A stretch of DNA of 64,000 nt from Climacteris rufus (lineage: Eukaryota > Chordata > Aves > Passeriformes > Climacteridae). A model generated the notes under the pieces. That model did no database searches and was not told the DNA's origin. It saw nothing but the letters and a program-made list of their open reading frames with translations. Below are positions 1-12,450 of the stretch, piece after piece. The translations under genes and the position numbers were made by a program. Location: positions 795,288 through 859,287 of the forward strand of contig VZRZ01008693.1 in assembly GCA_013398175.1 (NCBI GenBank). The letters are read 5' to 3'. Within the stretch, counting starts at the first letter, position 1. The number at the start of each line of letters is the position of its first letter.

Positions 1-3000
1 GTCTGACTAAAAACTTCCAGTCGCTGAAAATGCTTTCCACCCTGGCAAAGGGGCTTAGCAGGAGCTCTGGGAATTGTATTTCTCCTGGTGTTTCGTATGG
101 ATAAACGAGCAGGCAGAGAGGAATTATTAGCTATAGATTTATCTGACAGGAATGCGTATGGGAGAAAAACGTTATTTCAGTAAGCTGAGCAGTGATTTGG
201 TTTTTTGAAGCATAATGTAGCTGTTAAAGTTTGAAAGGAAGGGAGCTGGCTGCTCAGGTTCTTCCTGGCTTCTGTAACTTACTGGAATTACCAGAACTCA
301 TTAAGAAGCCTAAACGATCAACCAGGGGCTTGTTTGTTTGTTTTCTCCCTGTGACTTTTATGTGGCTGGTTATTTTGTTTCCTTTCCACGGGTTTTCTGA
401 CTGTTTAATTACAGTTTTCAAAACTAGTGCTAAATAGCATAGTGTATGGGTGTTCAGAGGAGAGAGTTTCTGCAAACCTAATTATGCTCCAGCACCATTC
501 ATACTGCTAATGTTTCAGTGATATTACCCAAGAATTAATTTATTTCCTTTTTCTGTATACTAAATAGGAATCTAATATTATTTTACAAAAGCTTGTGTAT
601 CATAAGAATGCACCACAATGATTTTTTAGTTTATAGATCTGCTAAAGGATTTTTAATGAGACCGAACTGCAAGCAGAAACAGAGGTTTTTGTATTAATTT
701 GGAAACTACGAGATTTAACTGTTACATTTTAATCTCTTACATGGAAAATACCTTCTTGTTGGAATTAACTTCTCTTTAGTATTCTGAAAATGAAAAGGTA
801 CTTAGACCTTTGAAATCAGTAACCACTTAAGATATTTTTATAAATTCTACATTTTGATATAGACTGGCAAGGTCTGTGGTACAGTCACCTCTAATTAAGT
901 TTTGAAGTGTATCACTGTTGTTTCCCTTTTGAAAATGTCTGTAGCTTTAGAACATCCAGTGCTGGCACTGAAATCTTTCAGATCACGAATACTACGTTAA
1001 CCTTTATATTTTTTTTGTTGGATAACTCACCTGTTTAAGTAAGTTGATGTTTCATTTACTCTACCTAGTTGTTCTACAACTTACAACCAGCTATTTCTTT
1101 CTGTTCCTGTAGATAGAACATTCCCACAAGAGAGCTGTCATACTAACAGTGTGTTATCCACATGGCTGGGAGGGATCTGCCATGGCATCGAGCCTCCTTG
1201 GTCACTCTCTCTGCACTCAGGCCTACTTCCCAATTCTTTCTGATTCATCCTGCTGTATACTGTTTTCTTAACTGTGCCTTACCAATGAATTTAAAACTTT
1301 GTTTAAAAATATATTAAAGAGAATAGATATTAGGGACATTATTGTAAATATTCTTAGAATAATTTTGCTCTTAAAATTTCTGTGTTCAGAAACAGGAACA
1401 TAATCAGTAATTTTTTTTGATATTTTCAAAGATCTTTTAAAACTTACATATGGGCCAGACTAGCCTGAAAACTCTTTACACTTTTTTTTGGTATTAAATG
1501 GACTTTAAATCTGGGTGAAAACTTGGATTTTAGGGAAATAGTGGATTAAGGTACCTAGATTTTTAAAGTAAAACTTGATATATTCAATGAACAGCTTCCA
1601 CTGCTGTGAATTATTGCATCCCACTTGAATTGCTTTGAGGAAAAAACCTCCAGACAATGAGAAATGCCCAATTAGTGAACATGTCTGGAAAATCTGATTT
1701 GAGAAACTTGTCTAGCATTGCACAAGAACATAAAAATTACATTTGTTCAAATAACATTAATTCAGGAATCTTCTTGTTTCTGAGCACTTGATTTGCGCTT
1801 TTATTATGGCTTTGCTTAACACAAGTTTTTTCAGAGAAAAAAAAAAAAACAAACCTCTCCTCTAACAGCTAGGGAAAATGCAGACATTTCTTAGAATGGA
1901 CTGATTTTTAAGTGGCTGTGAGGAAAGCTAGAGCCATTATATCCTGGCAGAGACCTCTCACTTGAATTAATGGCATGATGGGTACCACTGGAAGTAGTTC
2001 TTTATCAACGAGCCACATGAAAAGCAGACATGGAATTTTCCTACATATTTACTGGAAAGCAAAGACCTAGCAACCCTCTTCCACTCTGTGAACCCTCTCC
2101 TCTGGCTTCCCTGTAGTCTTCTTTCCACCAATGCTGTACCTGCCAGGTCTCTTTCCTTCACAGTCAGTTCTCACCTTGGTACTCAGATCGTTTTCTCTTG
2201 GGCAGGTTGACCACTGAGACCATGTGAATATATCATGTATGACAAATATACAAGTTTGCCAGCATTGATTTTTGGTGCTGAAGCCAGAGGTCCCCTGGGA
2301 CATCATGAGAAAAAGAGTATATGAAAGGGGGAGCCTGTGACCAGTTTTGGTGGAGGGGTGTAACAAATAAACCTCTTATAGCAGCTTATAACCTTAGGTG
2401 GATTGGATGCATTTTCACATAGCAGAATAAAATGGTCTGAGCCTTGGAAATCATACCTCTATCACTGCACCTTGTATCTCAGCTCTTGAATGCAAACATG
2501 CTCTAACACCATAATGGAATAGCTACAAATTTGTTACTTAAAGAAAACCCAAGCAACCAAACAAAATACCCTGTGTGCCCTAACTTCATTCTTAAAAACT
2601 ACACAGCTGGAAATTTTCTATGAAAACAATGAGCCCACATGCTATAAGCAACTGAAAACTTGATTGTGTGATGGAAAATGTTATACTTCATTAACTAAAA
2701 ATACAGTTCCCAGCTCTGTGTATTATTGCAACTTTAGAGATAGAAAGTTGTATTGAAATCAAAGAACTCCACATTCACTGGAGAAGCTGTTCAGAAGTTA
2801 GAAAATGCCAACATTTTTGGCTATCAGACTAATTTTTTCAAATAAGTCAAATACCTTTATTTTCATGGGCAAGTTTCTGAGATTCTCTACCATTTATCCT
2901 ACAGAAGCTCTGTAGAGATTGTTTTTTTCCAGGGTCAGAGAAACGGTCTTATTTCTTGGTATGAAAGGGCAAGTAATACAAATGAAACATCTATTTATTC

Positions 3001-3357
3001 TTGTATCTCTTAGAAGTATCAGCTGAATAATATCATTAGATGATACTGGAAAATCTTTTGCAGAGCAGGAAGTGAAAGTTATAGCACTTAGTTTTGTGAA
3101 GTGGGTTAGTTTTGGTTTTTAAATGTGACTGAAATCCCAGTTCAAAGTATGGTTTTATGAGCGAGGGTATTGAAGGTTGACCTCGCCCAGGGTTTCACCC
3201 TCTTGCTCCTGGCTGTGTATCCCACCACAGACCTTGTCCTCCTTCAGCCTTCAGTGCACCCTGCTCTCAACTGGGTCACCTCACTAAAAAGTCCAGAACC
3301 CTGGAGCAACAAAAAGTGGATATTTACTTTTCTTGGTGTTATTTCTGCTGCCACCAG
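1..3357. other. Unique AT-rich intronic sequence
   Basis: There is no recognisable gene, RNA or transposon here. The stretch has an oligo-A run near 1837-1849 and short chance open frames, the longest being 99 codons on the minus strand at 2067-2366, with no recognisable motif. Confidence 0.6.
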
Positions 3358-3489
3358 TCAGGGAGGTGTTGAAGAAACAACTGGATGTGGCACTTAATGC
3401 CAGGGTCTTGTTGACAAGCTGGAGATCGGTCAAAGGTTGGACTCAATGATCTTGGAGGTCTTTTCCAACCTCAGTGATTCTGTGACAAG
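3358..3489 (+). repeat. CR1 LINE 3' end fragment
   Basis: This is the terminal part of a chicken-repeat-1 (CR1) non-LTR retrotransposon in sense orientation. Recognisable blocks in order are a GGAGGTGTTGAAGAA-type start, ACTGGATGTGGCACTTAATG, GGTTGGACTCAATGATCTTG, GAGGTCTTTTCCAACCT, and the terminal ATTCTGTGA typical of CR1 3' ends. It is severely 5' truncated, as most CR1 copies are. Sequence upstream (3170-3357) is not clearly part of it. Confidence 0.88.
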
Positions 3490-5189
3490 TACTAGTTGTG
3501 ACAGGGTCATGGGGTGGGGAGCAGGAAGGGATTGCAAACAGGTAGGAGTTCTTTATCCTTTTGGCACCAGCGAGCTGCCAGTGAAGAGTACCCTTGCTGT
3601 ACCTGGAAAAGGTCCTGTAGCAGGAAGGCCAATGTTTGCTGCCCAGCCAGTGGAGCAGTGTGAACTCCAGAGGTCAACCACATAGGAAGATAAAACCTTT
3701 AGGAAAAAGTTTGTACCTCTTTGCTTGGCTAGAGGTACATATATGCATTTTACATATGGATTAACATTTAAGTGAGTTCTTGGTATTTCTCTGTAAACAT
3801 GCATCACTTGGCGAAACTTGAACATTCCCTAGCTTGGACAGACTTTACTACAGCCATAAATGTATCTTATGCCATAGATTTTCTTCACAACAAGGCAATA
3901 ATATATTTCAGTATTTCTCTTTCTCCAAAATGGGCAGAAATCTTGTGGAGTAAAGAACTGATCTTTCTGAAAACAGGAAGTAGTGTGTGTGAGTGTGCAA
4001 TTAGATTGCCAGGGAAATTTTCTGCTGGTTTTCAGCGTAACTGAAGTCTGTCAGAAAGAAAGGGTTTTTTCAATTTTTCAGAGCCTTACGTAGCCAGCAT
4101 AGAGGCACTACTTATGATTCATTTTCTTGTTTAATTTGCCTTGTTCTTCATGTTACACTCCACTAAATATATTTACTTTTATTCCTGCCATTCCACATGA
4201 CAGAATCTATCTGCACGAAAGGAATTTTAACTGCTAGAAAGGTTTTATAGACACAGAGCGTAACGGCAAAAGATGAGGCAGGAATCTAATGCAAGATGTT
4301 AAGCACTGTCGTTCCCAAAATTGAGGAGCAATTAAACTTCTTATCCCAGTAAAAAATGTGAAATCTGTAAAGTAATATGGTAGCATAATGGGAAGCATCT
4401 CTTAATGGCCTTATGCAGTTATTGCGAGTTAAAAGCAGTTGCATGTTTGGCTAACAAAATACAGGGAATACGTTTTCATTAAATGTCGGTGATAATGCAG
4501 TCACAACAACAACAATATACATAAGCCTCACAGAGCTATTAAATTTACTGTATCTTCTATGAGGAGCAAAAACAGGCAAAGAAAACAAGACACAGCTATA
4601 GGGAAAAAAAACCCCACAGAATTAAACCAAGTATAGCAGCTAACAAAAAAAGAGCAACTGAGTTCACCTTGAATGGCAAAAGCAAAACAACACCAAACAA
4701 TCCAAAATATAAACCTTTTATCTCAGAGGAATCCTCTTTTTCCAAGTTAGCATCTCTGGAAACACGCTTGGTGGGAGATTTTAATCATCTAATCAAACAA
4801 GTAATAGAAACATTAATGATTTCTAACCTGCTGAAACTCACTGTCTCTTGGGGTCTGCTTCATCACCTGAGTTTACAAGATCTGCATCTGCCAGCTTGGC
4901 TCATGAGCACAAACTCCAAGAAAAAAAGGCTGTTTCTGAGATAGCTGTGCGAACCCTCTCCACTTTAGCAAGACAAGTGATTTGAAACACTGCATAAACC
5001 AGGTTTTTTTTCCCCTTTCTCTGTTTATGGAAGCAGTCTTTCCAGGCACTGGACAGTAGGAATACTGAAGACACAGTGTCTGTACCATCCTTCTGCTCCT
5101 GCCCTTCCTTGCCACCTGATGTGTCCTGTGTGTTTGCCCGTGGTAACTTCTGTCTCAGCATAAGCCACGGATGAAGGTATTCCAGGGTT
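3490..5189. other. Unique AT-rich intronic sequence
   Basis: No gene is seen. It includes a short AAC repeat near 4503-4514. The segment 5000-5189 may be a more decayed continuation of the CR1 relic that follows, but I cannot match it with confidence. Confidence 0.5.
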
Positions 5190-6130
5190 CATGTCCCTGC
5201 TATTCCTGGCCACCGAGCCATTGACCCCCTACATTTTAAGCCAGACAGTCCAGCCAGTTGCAGCCAATCAGCCCATCCCCCCTGTATTTCCTTAGCTTAA
5301 AAAGGGAGCTACTATCCCAGGTCTAAATATATTGCATGTCTACTACTCTCCCTTCAGACTCTTTCTTCATGGAAAAAAGTGAGGAAGTCAAGCATGATTT
5401 TCCCTTGAAAAATCCATGCTGGATCCTCCTGCTAGTTGTCTTCTGTCTTCAGAGATGGATTATTAGAGGCTGTTCACCTGGGGCTGAGGTGAAGCTGACC
5501 CATTAATTATTCCCTGGATGCCCTTCATGCCCTTCCATAAAGATGGGAATAATGTTAGCCTTTTCCTTGTCATCAGGGACCTTGCTCTCTGACCTTAATT
5601 TCTCACAGTTGGTTGACAACAGCTTCACAATCACATCAGTCAGCTCTGTCAGATCCTTGGTGAAACCTGGTCTGGTGGATCTGAACATACCTGGTTTCTC
5701 CTGAGTAGTCTCTGACTAATTGCTGCTTTGCTGTTGACTGTCCCTATGTGTTCTGAATGGCGTTGATAGTTGTGGGGACATAGGAGCAGGCTTTGTCTAT
5801 GAAGACTTGTAAGAAAGAATACTGAGTGGTTCAGCCTCTTCTTTGATGCCTGTTACTTGTCTCTTCCCCATTCATCAGCAGACTCACATCTTTCCTGACC
5901 TTCCTCTTTGCAAATAGCATTCTGGTAGAATAGCTTCTTTTTAACCTTAATGTCCCTTGCTAGCTCCAGCTGGGCTTTTGCCTTCCTGTTTTTGTGCCAG
6001 AGTGCCCAGGCAATGCTTTTGTTCTCCTCCTGTCTTGCCTATCTTTATTTACACTTGTGTGCTCCCTTTTTGTATTTTCAATTCATTAAGGCTCTTTTCA
6101 GCCAAGTGGGCACGCTGCCAGAAAGGTGAA
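5190..6130 (-). repeat. CR1 LINE ORF2 relic (linker plus reverse transcriptase), antisense
   Basis: This is a decayed internal piece of a CR1 retrotransposon reading right to left. Around 5780-6120 it resembles the antisense of the segment before the reverse transcriptase. From 5503 to 5688 a minus-strand frame of 61 codons keeps a readable RT N-terminus, including LTDVIVKLLSTNCEKL and KVPDDKEKANIIPIF. From about 5195 to 5460 the + strand shows the antisense of the middle RT region, including CAGTCCAGCCAGTT, the CTACTCTCCCTTCA block and GCATGATTTTCCCTTG. Order and orientation agree throughout, so I read one old insertion. Stops and indels make it non-functional. Confidence 0.8.
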
Positions 6131-9100
6131 GTCAAGACAGGGAACAGTCAGAGCCACATAAAGGTGCACTTGTGAAAAGTACAGCTGGTGAATGACTTCC
6201 CTAAAGGCAATAGATTTAGGCTGATGAGGGCAAGGACTTTAAAATAAGACGTAGTGTTGTCTGTCTTTGTCCAAGAAGAGGACATTGATTGAAAGAAGAT
6301 GAGGGTGGGTGAAATGTCAGACTGTTTGTCCTGCTTTTCAGTAAATTTTTCATTTCACGCTAAACTTCGTATTACTGCAGCCACATTGCTACCAAGCCAG
6401 CTGTGCACAATTCACTGTGTGGAGTCAAAAGTGGACAGGGCAGCAGGAAAGTAATGAAAGCAGAGAGTTTTCCTAGGAAATGGAATAGTTTTGTGTGTCG
6501 ATGTAGGAAGAGTCTGCTGAAGGTCAGCTTGTAAGTGGAGATGGAGAGGGCAATTGGCTGGGTATCAGAAAAGGTGTGGCATAATGGCAAGTGAGAAAAG
6601 CTGTTCCTCACAGAAAAGGAGTTTGAAGATTAAAAGATCAGAAGGAAGAGTAAAAATCTTGCTGGCCTCAAACAAAAAAAGAAAGCATGGGGTGAGAACA
6701 GGAACTCTTCCTGGCCATTAGGGAGCAAAACTGGATCGGTGGGAGAGAAGGGGCAGTGGGTGGCTGTGACGGAGGAGGCAGCGAGGAGGGCACAGCACTG
6801 GGACCTGGACGGGACAGGTTGTGGGCAGCACACAGGGCATTGGGCAAGAAACTGCAGAAATGGTATTAAAAGAAGAAGAGAGTAAGGGATGGCATTGCAT
6901 CTAGCTGAGGAATTGGCTAAGTGAGATGAAAAGTAAATAGGAAAGAGAAGCATATTGAAGGTACCTTCTTACATCAGGAAGCAGGAGAAATCAGCTCATT
7001 AAAAATGTAATTTCTTTCTTCTTTTTCTCTGTCTTGCTTAAAAACTCAGAGAACCAAACGTTCTCCCTGCTAGTGTACCTAAATTCTTTTATCAGTTATT
7101 GTGATTTCCCATTAGAAAGATACTACATATTTTTTTTCTCAGTTCAACAGACCATGAGGAAAAATGACAGATTAAGCCTCTAATACTGAAAATAAGCACG
7201 TGCTTAATTCTGCAGTCGTATACTTATGTTCTTAACTCTTTTGTTAGATCAGAGCTGAAGTGCTCAACTGCTTTAAATATTGAAAATTAAGATGCTTTCA
7301 AAAGGATTTAATACTGTTTCAGACTTAACAGATATGGATATTAGATCAAGAATACTTAAAAAAAAACCCGCCCTGAAGGACTCTCATAATTTTTAATTTG
7401 CTGTGATATCTTCATATAACAGTAAATTCCATATATTTATCATTCATGAGATTTTTCAAAGCTGAATTACTTACTTAATGTTTATTGATACCTTTAAAAA
7501 TCTCCTAATTAATTTCAGAAAAATGTATATTCAAGTTAAAAATTAAATTAAGTCACAGATGATGCTGGACTTAATGTACAGTGACTGGATCAAGTCTTTA
7601 TGTTTAAACTGACCAGGTATTTTTCTGGTTTGGAATCAGAAATATGGAATATGCACAAGCTAGTTTTTTTTGTCTTTATCATTCATATCTAGTTCATTCA
7701 AAACATTTGAGTTTTTTTTAATGAGTGGTTTAATGATTTTTGATTGAGATTTTTCATTGGAACATTTAGTTGTGCTTTCTAGTTAAAAATAAATTATATT
7801 GTCAGGATTTTATGTGCATACTCTGATTTTATTCCTAGAGTACCATATTAAAATGAATAATATCGCTATGACAGAAGTTTCTAAATTCATTTAGAGGCCA
7901 TTCTACTTTAAAAAAAAATCTAACTTTTGCAGTATTTTCCTAGATAATGCAAACTTTTGATGAAGAATGTTAGCTTGGTGATGGAACTGTGCCCTTTTTT
8001 TCCTTTTTAATAAATATGGAATCACCTAATGTTATATTTTTGTCCCATAGTCTCTATGGAGAAATTATGGTATAAGTTTATACCTGTGATTTAGAAAAGT
8101 AAGGCTTATTCCTCTTTTCTTTTCAGTAGTTATTTCCAATGTAGATGTTATGTTATTACACTGTCAGAGCTTAATGTAGACATGCTGATCTTCATTGTCT
8201 TTTATCTTGGCAACAGCAAGAGGTTCTGTGATGAAATTTTGTATCCTGATTTGAGATTCTCAAATCATTATACTTACCTATATGTGAATTTTTTTTAGTA
8301 TTAAAATTACATTATGAAGCTTAGAAATACAAGGTGTTTTTAAAGAACTCAGAAACTACTACATTTTTCTATGTGTTACAATATTTTACAGAAAATTGAT
8401 GTTGCTTTCTGTCCAGGTCTTAAAAAGTAAGGGGCTCATAATTAAATGTCATTATTATTGTTTTGTGTTTGATTTGGCCTTATTGTATAGTAGAAGTGTA
8501 AAAGAATACATGTACTGGAGAAAAACTGGTTGGATAAAAAATGGTGAAAAAATGTTTCTGTTGTTACCAAAACCCTTTTGTGAAACCTAATTTTTACAGC
8601 TGTATCTGAAAATCGTATGTTAAATATAGGAGGGACAATTGTGGATTCTTCAGCTGCAAGGGAAACAGAGTGTCCTGGTGTGCTGTCCCAGAAGCAACAA
8701 AGGACAGTGACTGATTTATCAGAGGGTCTTCTAGCTGAATACTTCTCTCTTGAATGCATTTGCCAGACTGAAAAAGGACCTGTTAGTTCTGGAAAAATTC
8801 TGCTGATCCATCCTGAAAGCAGAGGGGAAGACAATGTTGTAATGAGAGTGTGTTTTCCTTTCCGTAGCACAAGGCCATCTGGGTCCTGCTTTGCTCCCGT
8901 AATTCATGTTCCACACTCTGAGGAAGCCAAGGCAAATGCTTTGTTGGTGTGCTTGTAGTGTACATACAGTGATTCTATGTTTAGGTTGTCCCTGGGACAA
9001 CGTGATTTAGGTTGTCTGACATTCGGGCAGCATTTGGGTTTGACTGAGCTGTCTGATGCATGAATAACAGTGGATCAGTGCTGGACAGAGGGCACATGCA

Positions 9101-12100
9101 TTATGTTGTATATAATTTTTGTAAGGATGAATGAAACACGTGGCTTGTGCCTACAAAGGCACGTTCTCCATGTAATGTGCTCCAGTAGCAATATACTAGA
9201 GTTGCAATACTACTACTAGTGTACTACTGCTAGCAGTATTCTGCTAGTATGTTAGCAGAATTGTTGTGGTAGAAACAGTATATTTTTTTGAGCAAGAATA
9301 TTTGTGGCAATATGTCCTTTTGTGAGAAATGGTCTTGCAACCCTTGGGAAATAGCTCATTGCTGAATTCAGCCACTGTCCCATCCTCTGGCAGCAGCCCT
9401 GTATGTGAGAAACATGACAGCATCTCCAGCTTTTCACCATGGACACAAGAGTTCAGAAACCTCCTCTGCACTCCTTTGCTTTCTTGATCTTTCTGGATCT
9501 TGTAGTTCTTTGTGGGGCTTTTTTTTTGTGTCTGTCTTGCTTTTTGCCACTCCTTTCTTCTCTGAGATTCTTCTTAGAAACAGCCTTCTCTTTGTCTTCT
9601 CCTCTTTAAGTTTGATATTACATTATTTCTTAGCAGGCTTATGGACAGAGAAGATAAAGGCAGTCCTTCCACCTCATTTTGTTCTGCTAATATGTTGCTG
9701 TGACAAGCCCACAGACATGGTATTTAGGTACCTGCCTACTGTACATTACATGAAATGATAGCATTTGTCATGTAGGATCCTTCCCTTTTCTCTCTCCATC
9801 CCCAGGGAAAATTGGATGCTGATTATATTGCTGTACTTAATGAGCTTATTGGTGGAGCAAAAGTTGAGGAGTAGAAAAACAAAGAGGAAAAAAATTGGAG
9901 GATGAGACATGTCAAGACCATAAAACTGCGTGAGGCAGAGTACGAATCCTCTCAGCAGGAGATGGAGCACCTTGGCAGGAGGTGGAGTGTACTGTCTCTG
10001 GGTCTAAGGGCCATCACAAACACTGTCATTGGATACACAGGACAGTGTGTTTCCTAGTATTTGTGTCTTCAGGCATGCTCTGTGTTTGGCCATCTTCCTT
10101 CACCAAAACTCACTTCCAAGATCTTTTTGTGCTTTACAATCACTCCTGTTATTCTACATTTTTTTTTTGCCTTTCTCATCTTGCAAAGAAGTTGACTTTT
10201 TTGTGGCAGGACAAAGACCTTTTGCTGTTCATGAACTACATCAGAAACATTTTTCCTTCTCTATGTTTATCTGAAAGTGACCCAGCAATCAGGAGAGCGT
10301 GAGAATTTCAAGCAAGATTTTATTTCTCAGTGCTGGGAACAGCAAGGGGAAAGCACGCTCATGTCCTTGTCTGAGAAGGATACTTGGTCCAGGATGAGTG
10401 AAAAAGCTGTTATGATTTTATCCATCACTTGCATCCAATGTTACCTTCAGCTGTTCTGGATGCCTCTTTTAGTCCCACTGCTAAAGCTGAGGTGTAAAGT
10501 TACTTGAGTCATTTTTACTGACATCCCCTTATCCCCTCTCTGAGGTGTGTGAAGGAAGTGCAGGTACTTACAGCAGTCAGCAGATAATTGATTGTGGCTG
10601 TGTGGAGAGAGTATTTGGACAGATTTTGGTCCAGCCAGTCCATATCCAGCCTCACTGAGCGTGTTTGATATGTGAACAAATAAACATTTCATCTCTCCCT
10701 CTTCTTGCTCCAGACCACGGAGAGGTCAAGACAAATTTGTCTTAACTTTAGATCCACTCGGGAAAACATCATTAGAGTAGCCCCATCCTAGAGACACAGA
10801 CTCTTGATTATGGAGGTGGTGTGGTTCCCTTCCTGCTCTGCACTGCTACGAGTGTGAATAACAGGCTCTGTCTCTGTGCAACAGTAGGAGAGCAAACTCC
10901 TCGGTGTTTTAGGACCAGTTTCAATGAGGATTTTAAACAATGAGTTGGGCAGGTTTTCCTACTATTTCTAACAAAAGCTAAGCAGTGCCTGTTCCTACAC
11001 TTTGGTATTTCACCTCATTCCTACATTTTAGTATTTCGTGCTTATGATGGGAAATTTAAATATTATCGTCTACATTTTTTGCAAAGTACTAAACTTCGTT
11101 TCTCATACATATTTTGAGAAAAGAAAAGGACACTGCCATTTGTGAATTTAATTGTGTTGTGACAAATATGCACAGAGGACTTGTGTAAAAAATGTTATTT
11201 GCTTAGCAAGAAATGCAAATTTTTTTAATAAAAAATGGTAATTAAAAAAAATAGACACATTTAAAAGATCAAAATACTTATTAATATGGGTAGGAAAGCA
11301 TACCTTTTCTTTCTTAAGTCCTCCATATAATTTTGGCATTATTTCATAATGTAATAAATGGCCAGTATACTTTACTTTTTTGGAAAAGTATTTTTACAGA
11401 ACTTACATGGCACAGCAGCCCTGTGAACTTGTATTTATTGAATAATTAACATATCATTCCAGTTGATATAAATCATTGTGTCTGATATATAAGTATTAAA
11501 TTAGTTCCATTGTCAACAGAATATGTGGAGGGATACTCAGTGATACTGCAGGTTGTGTTAAATGTGTGATTACAACAATTTTTGCATTGCAAAAAGCATA
11601 CGCAGCATTTTTATAGGGCATTTGGATTTCAAATGACTTCCTAAAACTAATTATTTGTGGAAAAAGAGTGGTTTTCTGTCTCTGAAGGTCTATTTAATAT
11701 TATTTTGTTATTTTATCTCTTTAAAGACAAATTCAAAGGGAATTTGAAAGATTTTGTATATTTCTTCCACCCTAATCTCTCACTGAGGATAATATTTCAA
11801 AACCAAATTTTTGCAGGTAGTCTTTTGAATATAGTCAATGAAAATATTCAGAGAAATGGAAACATAGCATTATTGCAGAGTTGCAAATTTCTCCTGCAAA
11901 TAATAACATTTGAATATTTGAATATTGAGCAGCTTTTATGCAATGTAATTCAGATTATGGCTGGCTTACGAATGTAAGCCTTAGTTGAACTCATTCGAAG
12001 CACATGGGTGTGTGTGTATTACCTTTTTTAAGCTAGGAGAAATTACAATTTTAAATCATCACAAAACATAAAATGTGAGGGGAAATTGCCTGAAATACAA

Positions 12101-12109
12101 TTTTAAGGC
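6131..12109. other. Unique intronic sequence with a purine-rich segment
   Basis: No gene is supported. At 6370-6950 the + strand is strongly purine-rich and GC-richer than its surroundings, giving minus-strand open frames of 79, 107 and 60 codons with low-complexity composition. At 8442-8958 two overlapping frames on opposite strands (142 and 113 codons) lack any recognised motif. At 9207-9250 there is a palindrome-rich TAC/TAG stretch. The rest is AT-rich. Confidence 0.5.
9207..9250. repeat. Palindromic TAC/TAG-rich stretch
   Basis: It contains the perfect 14-base palindrome TACTGCTAGCAGTA at 9225-9238. Flanking copies of ACTAGT, CTAGTAT and ATACTACTACTAG extend the symmetry imperfectly. 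The sequence could form a short cruciform, and no function is evident. Confidence 0.6.
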
Positions 12110-12450
12110 CAAAAGGGATTGCTATGGGCATGTAGCCTGACCTCTGCATGTGTGTGGTCTAGACTTTCAACCAGTAATTCCCATATAAAAGTCCATAATT
12201 TCTGTCTGAGCTAAGATGTGTTTTTTGGGAAGACATGCCGAACTTGATTTTTAAGGACTTGAAAAAGCTGCCAGTCCCCAGGTACGTTGTCTCAGTGTTT
12301 ATTCCTTCTCAGTGTGAAATCTACTCCACATTGTGGCTTTGAATTCGTTCAAGCCTCAGCTTCCAGCAGCCAAGCCTTGTTGTTCTTTTGTTTCCTAAAT
12401 TAAAGTGCTCTCTGCTGTCAGGAGCCATCTTTCTGCTGAGGCGTTCGTGC
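12110..12450 (-). repeat. Ancient CR1 LINE relic, antisense
   Basis: The order of blocks matches the antisense of the 3' region of old sauropsid CR1 copies: a region around GAACTTGATTTTTAAG, then GTGTTTATTCCTTCTCAGTG, a segment like TTTGAATTCGTTCAAGCCTC, CAGCTTCCAGCAGCCAAGCC, and a poly-T/AAATTAAAGTGCTCTC region. It is highly diverged and 5' truncated. The alternative is coincidental similarity over a few blocks; an alignment to a CR1 library would settle it. Confidence 0.55.

Noticed and set aside
8961..8990. ATTCTATG motif as a CR1 3' end
   Set aside because: The flanking sequence lacks the other CR1 3' blocks, so the short match is incidental.
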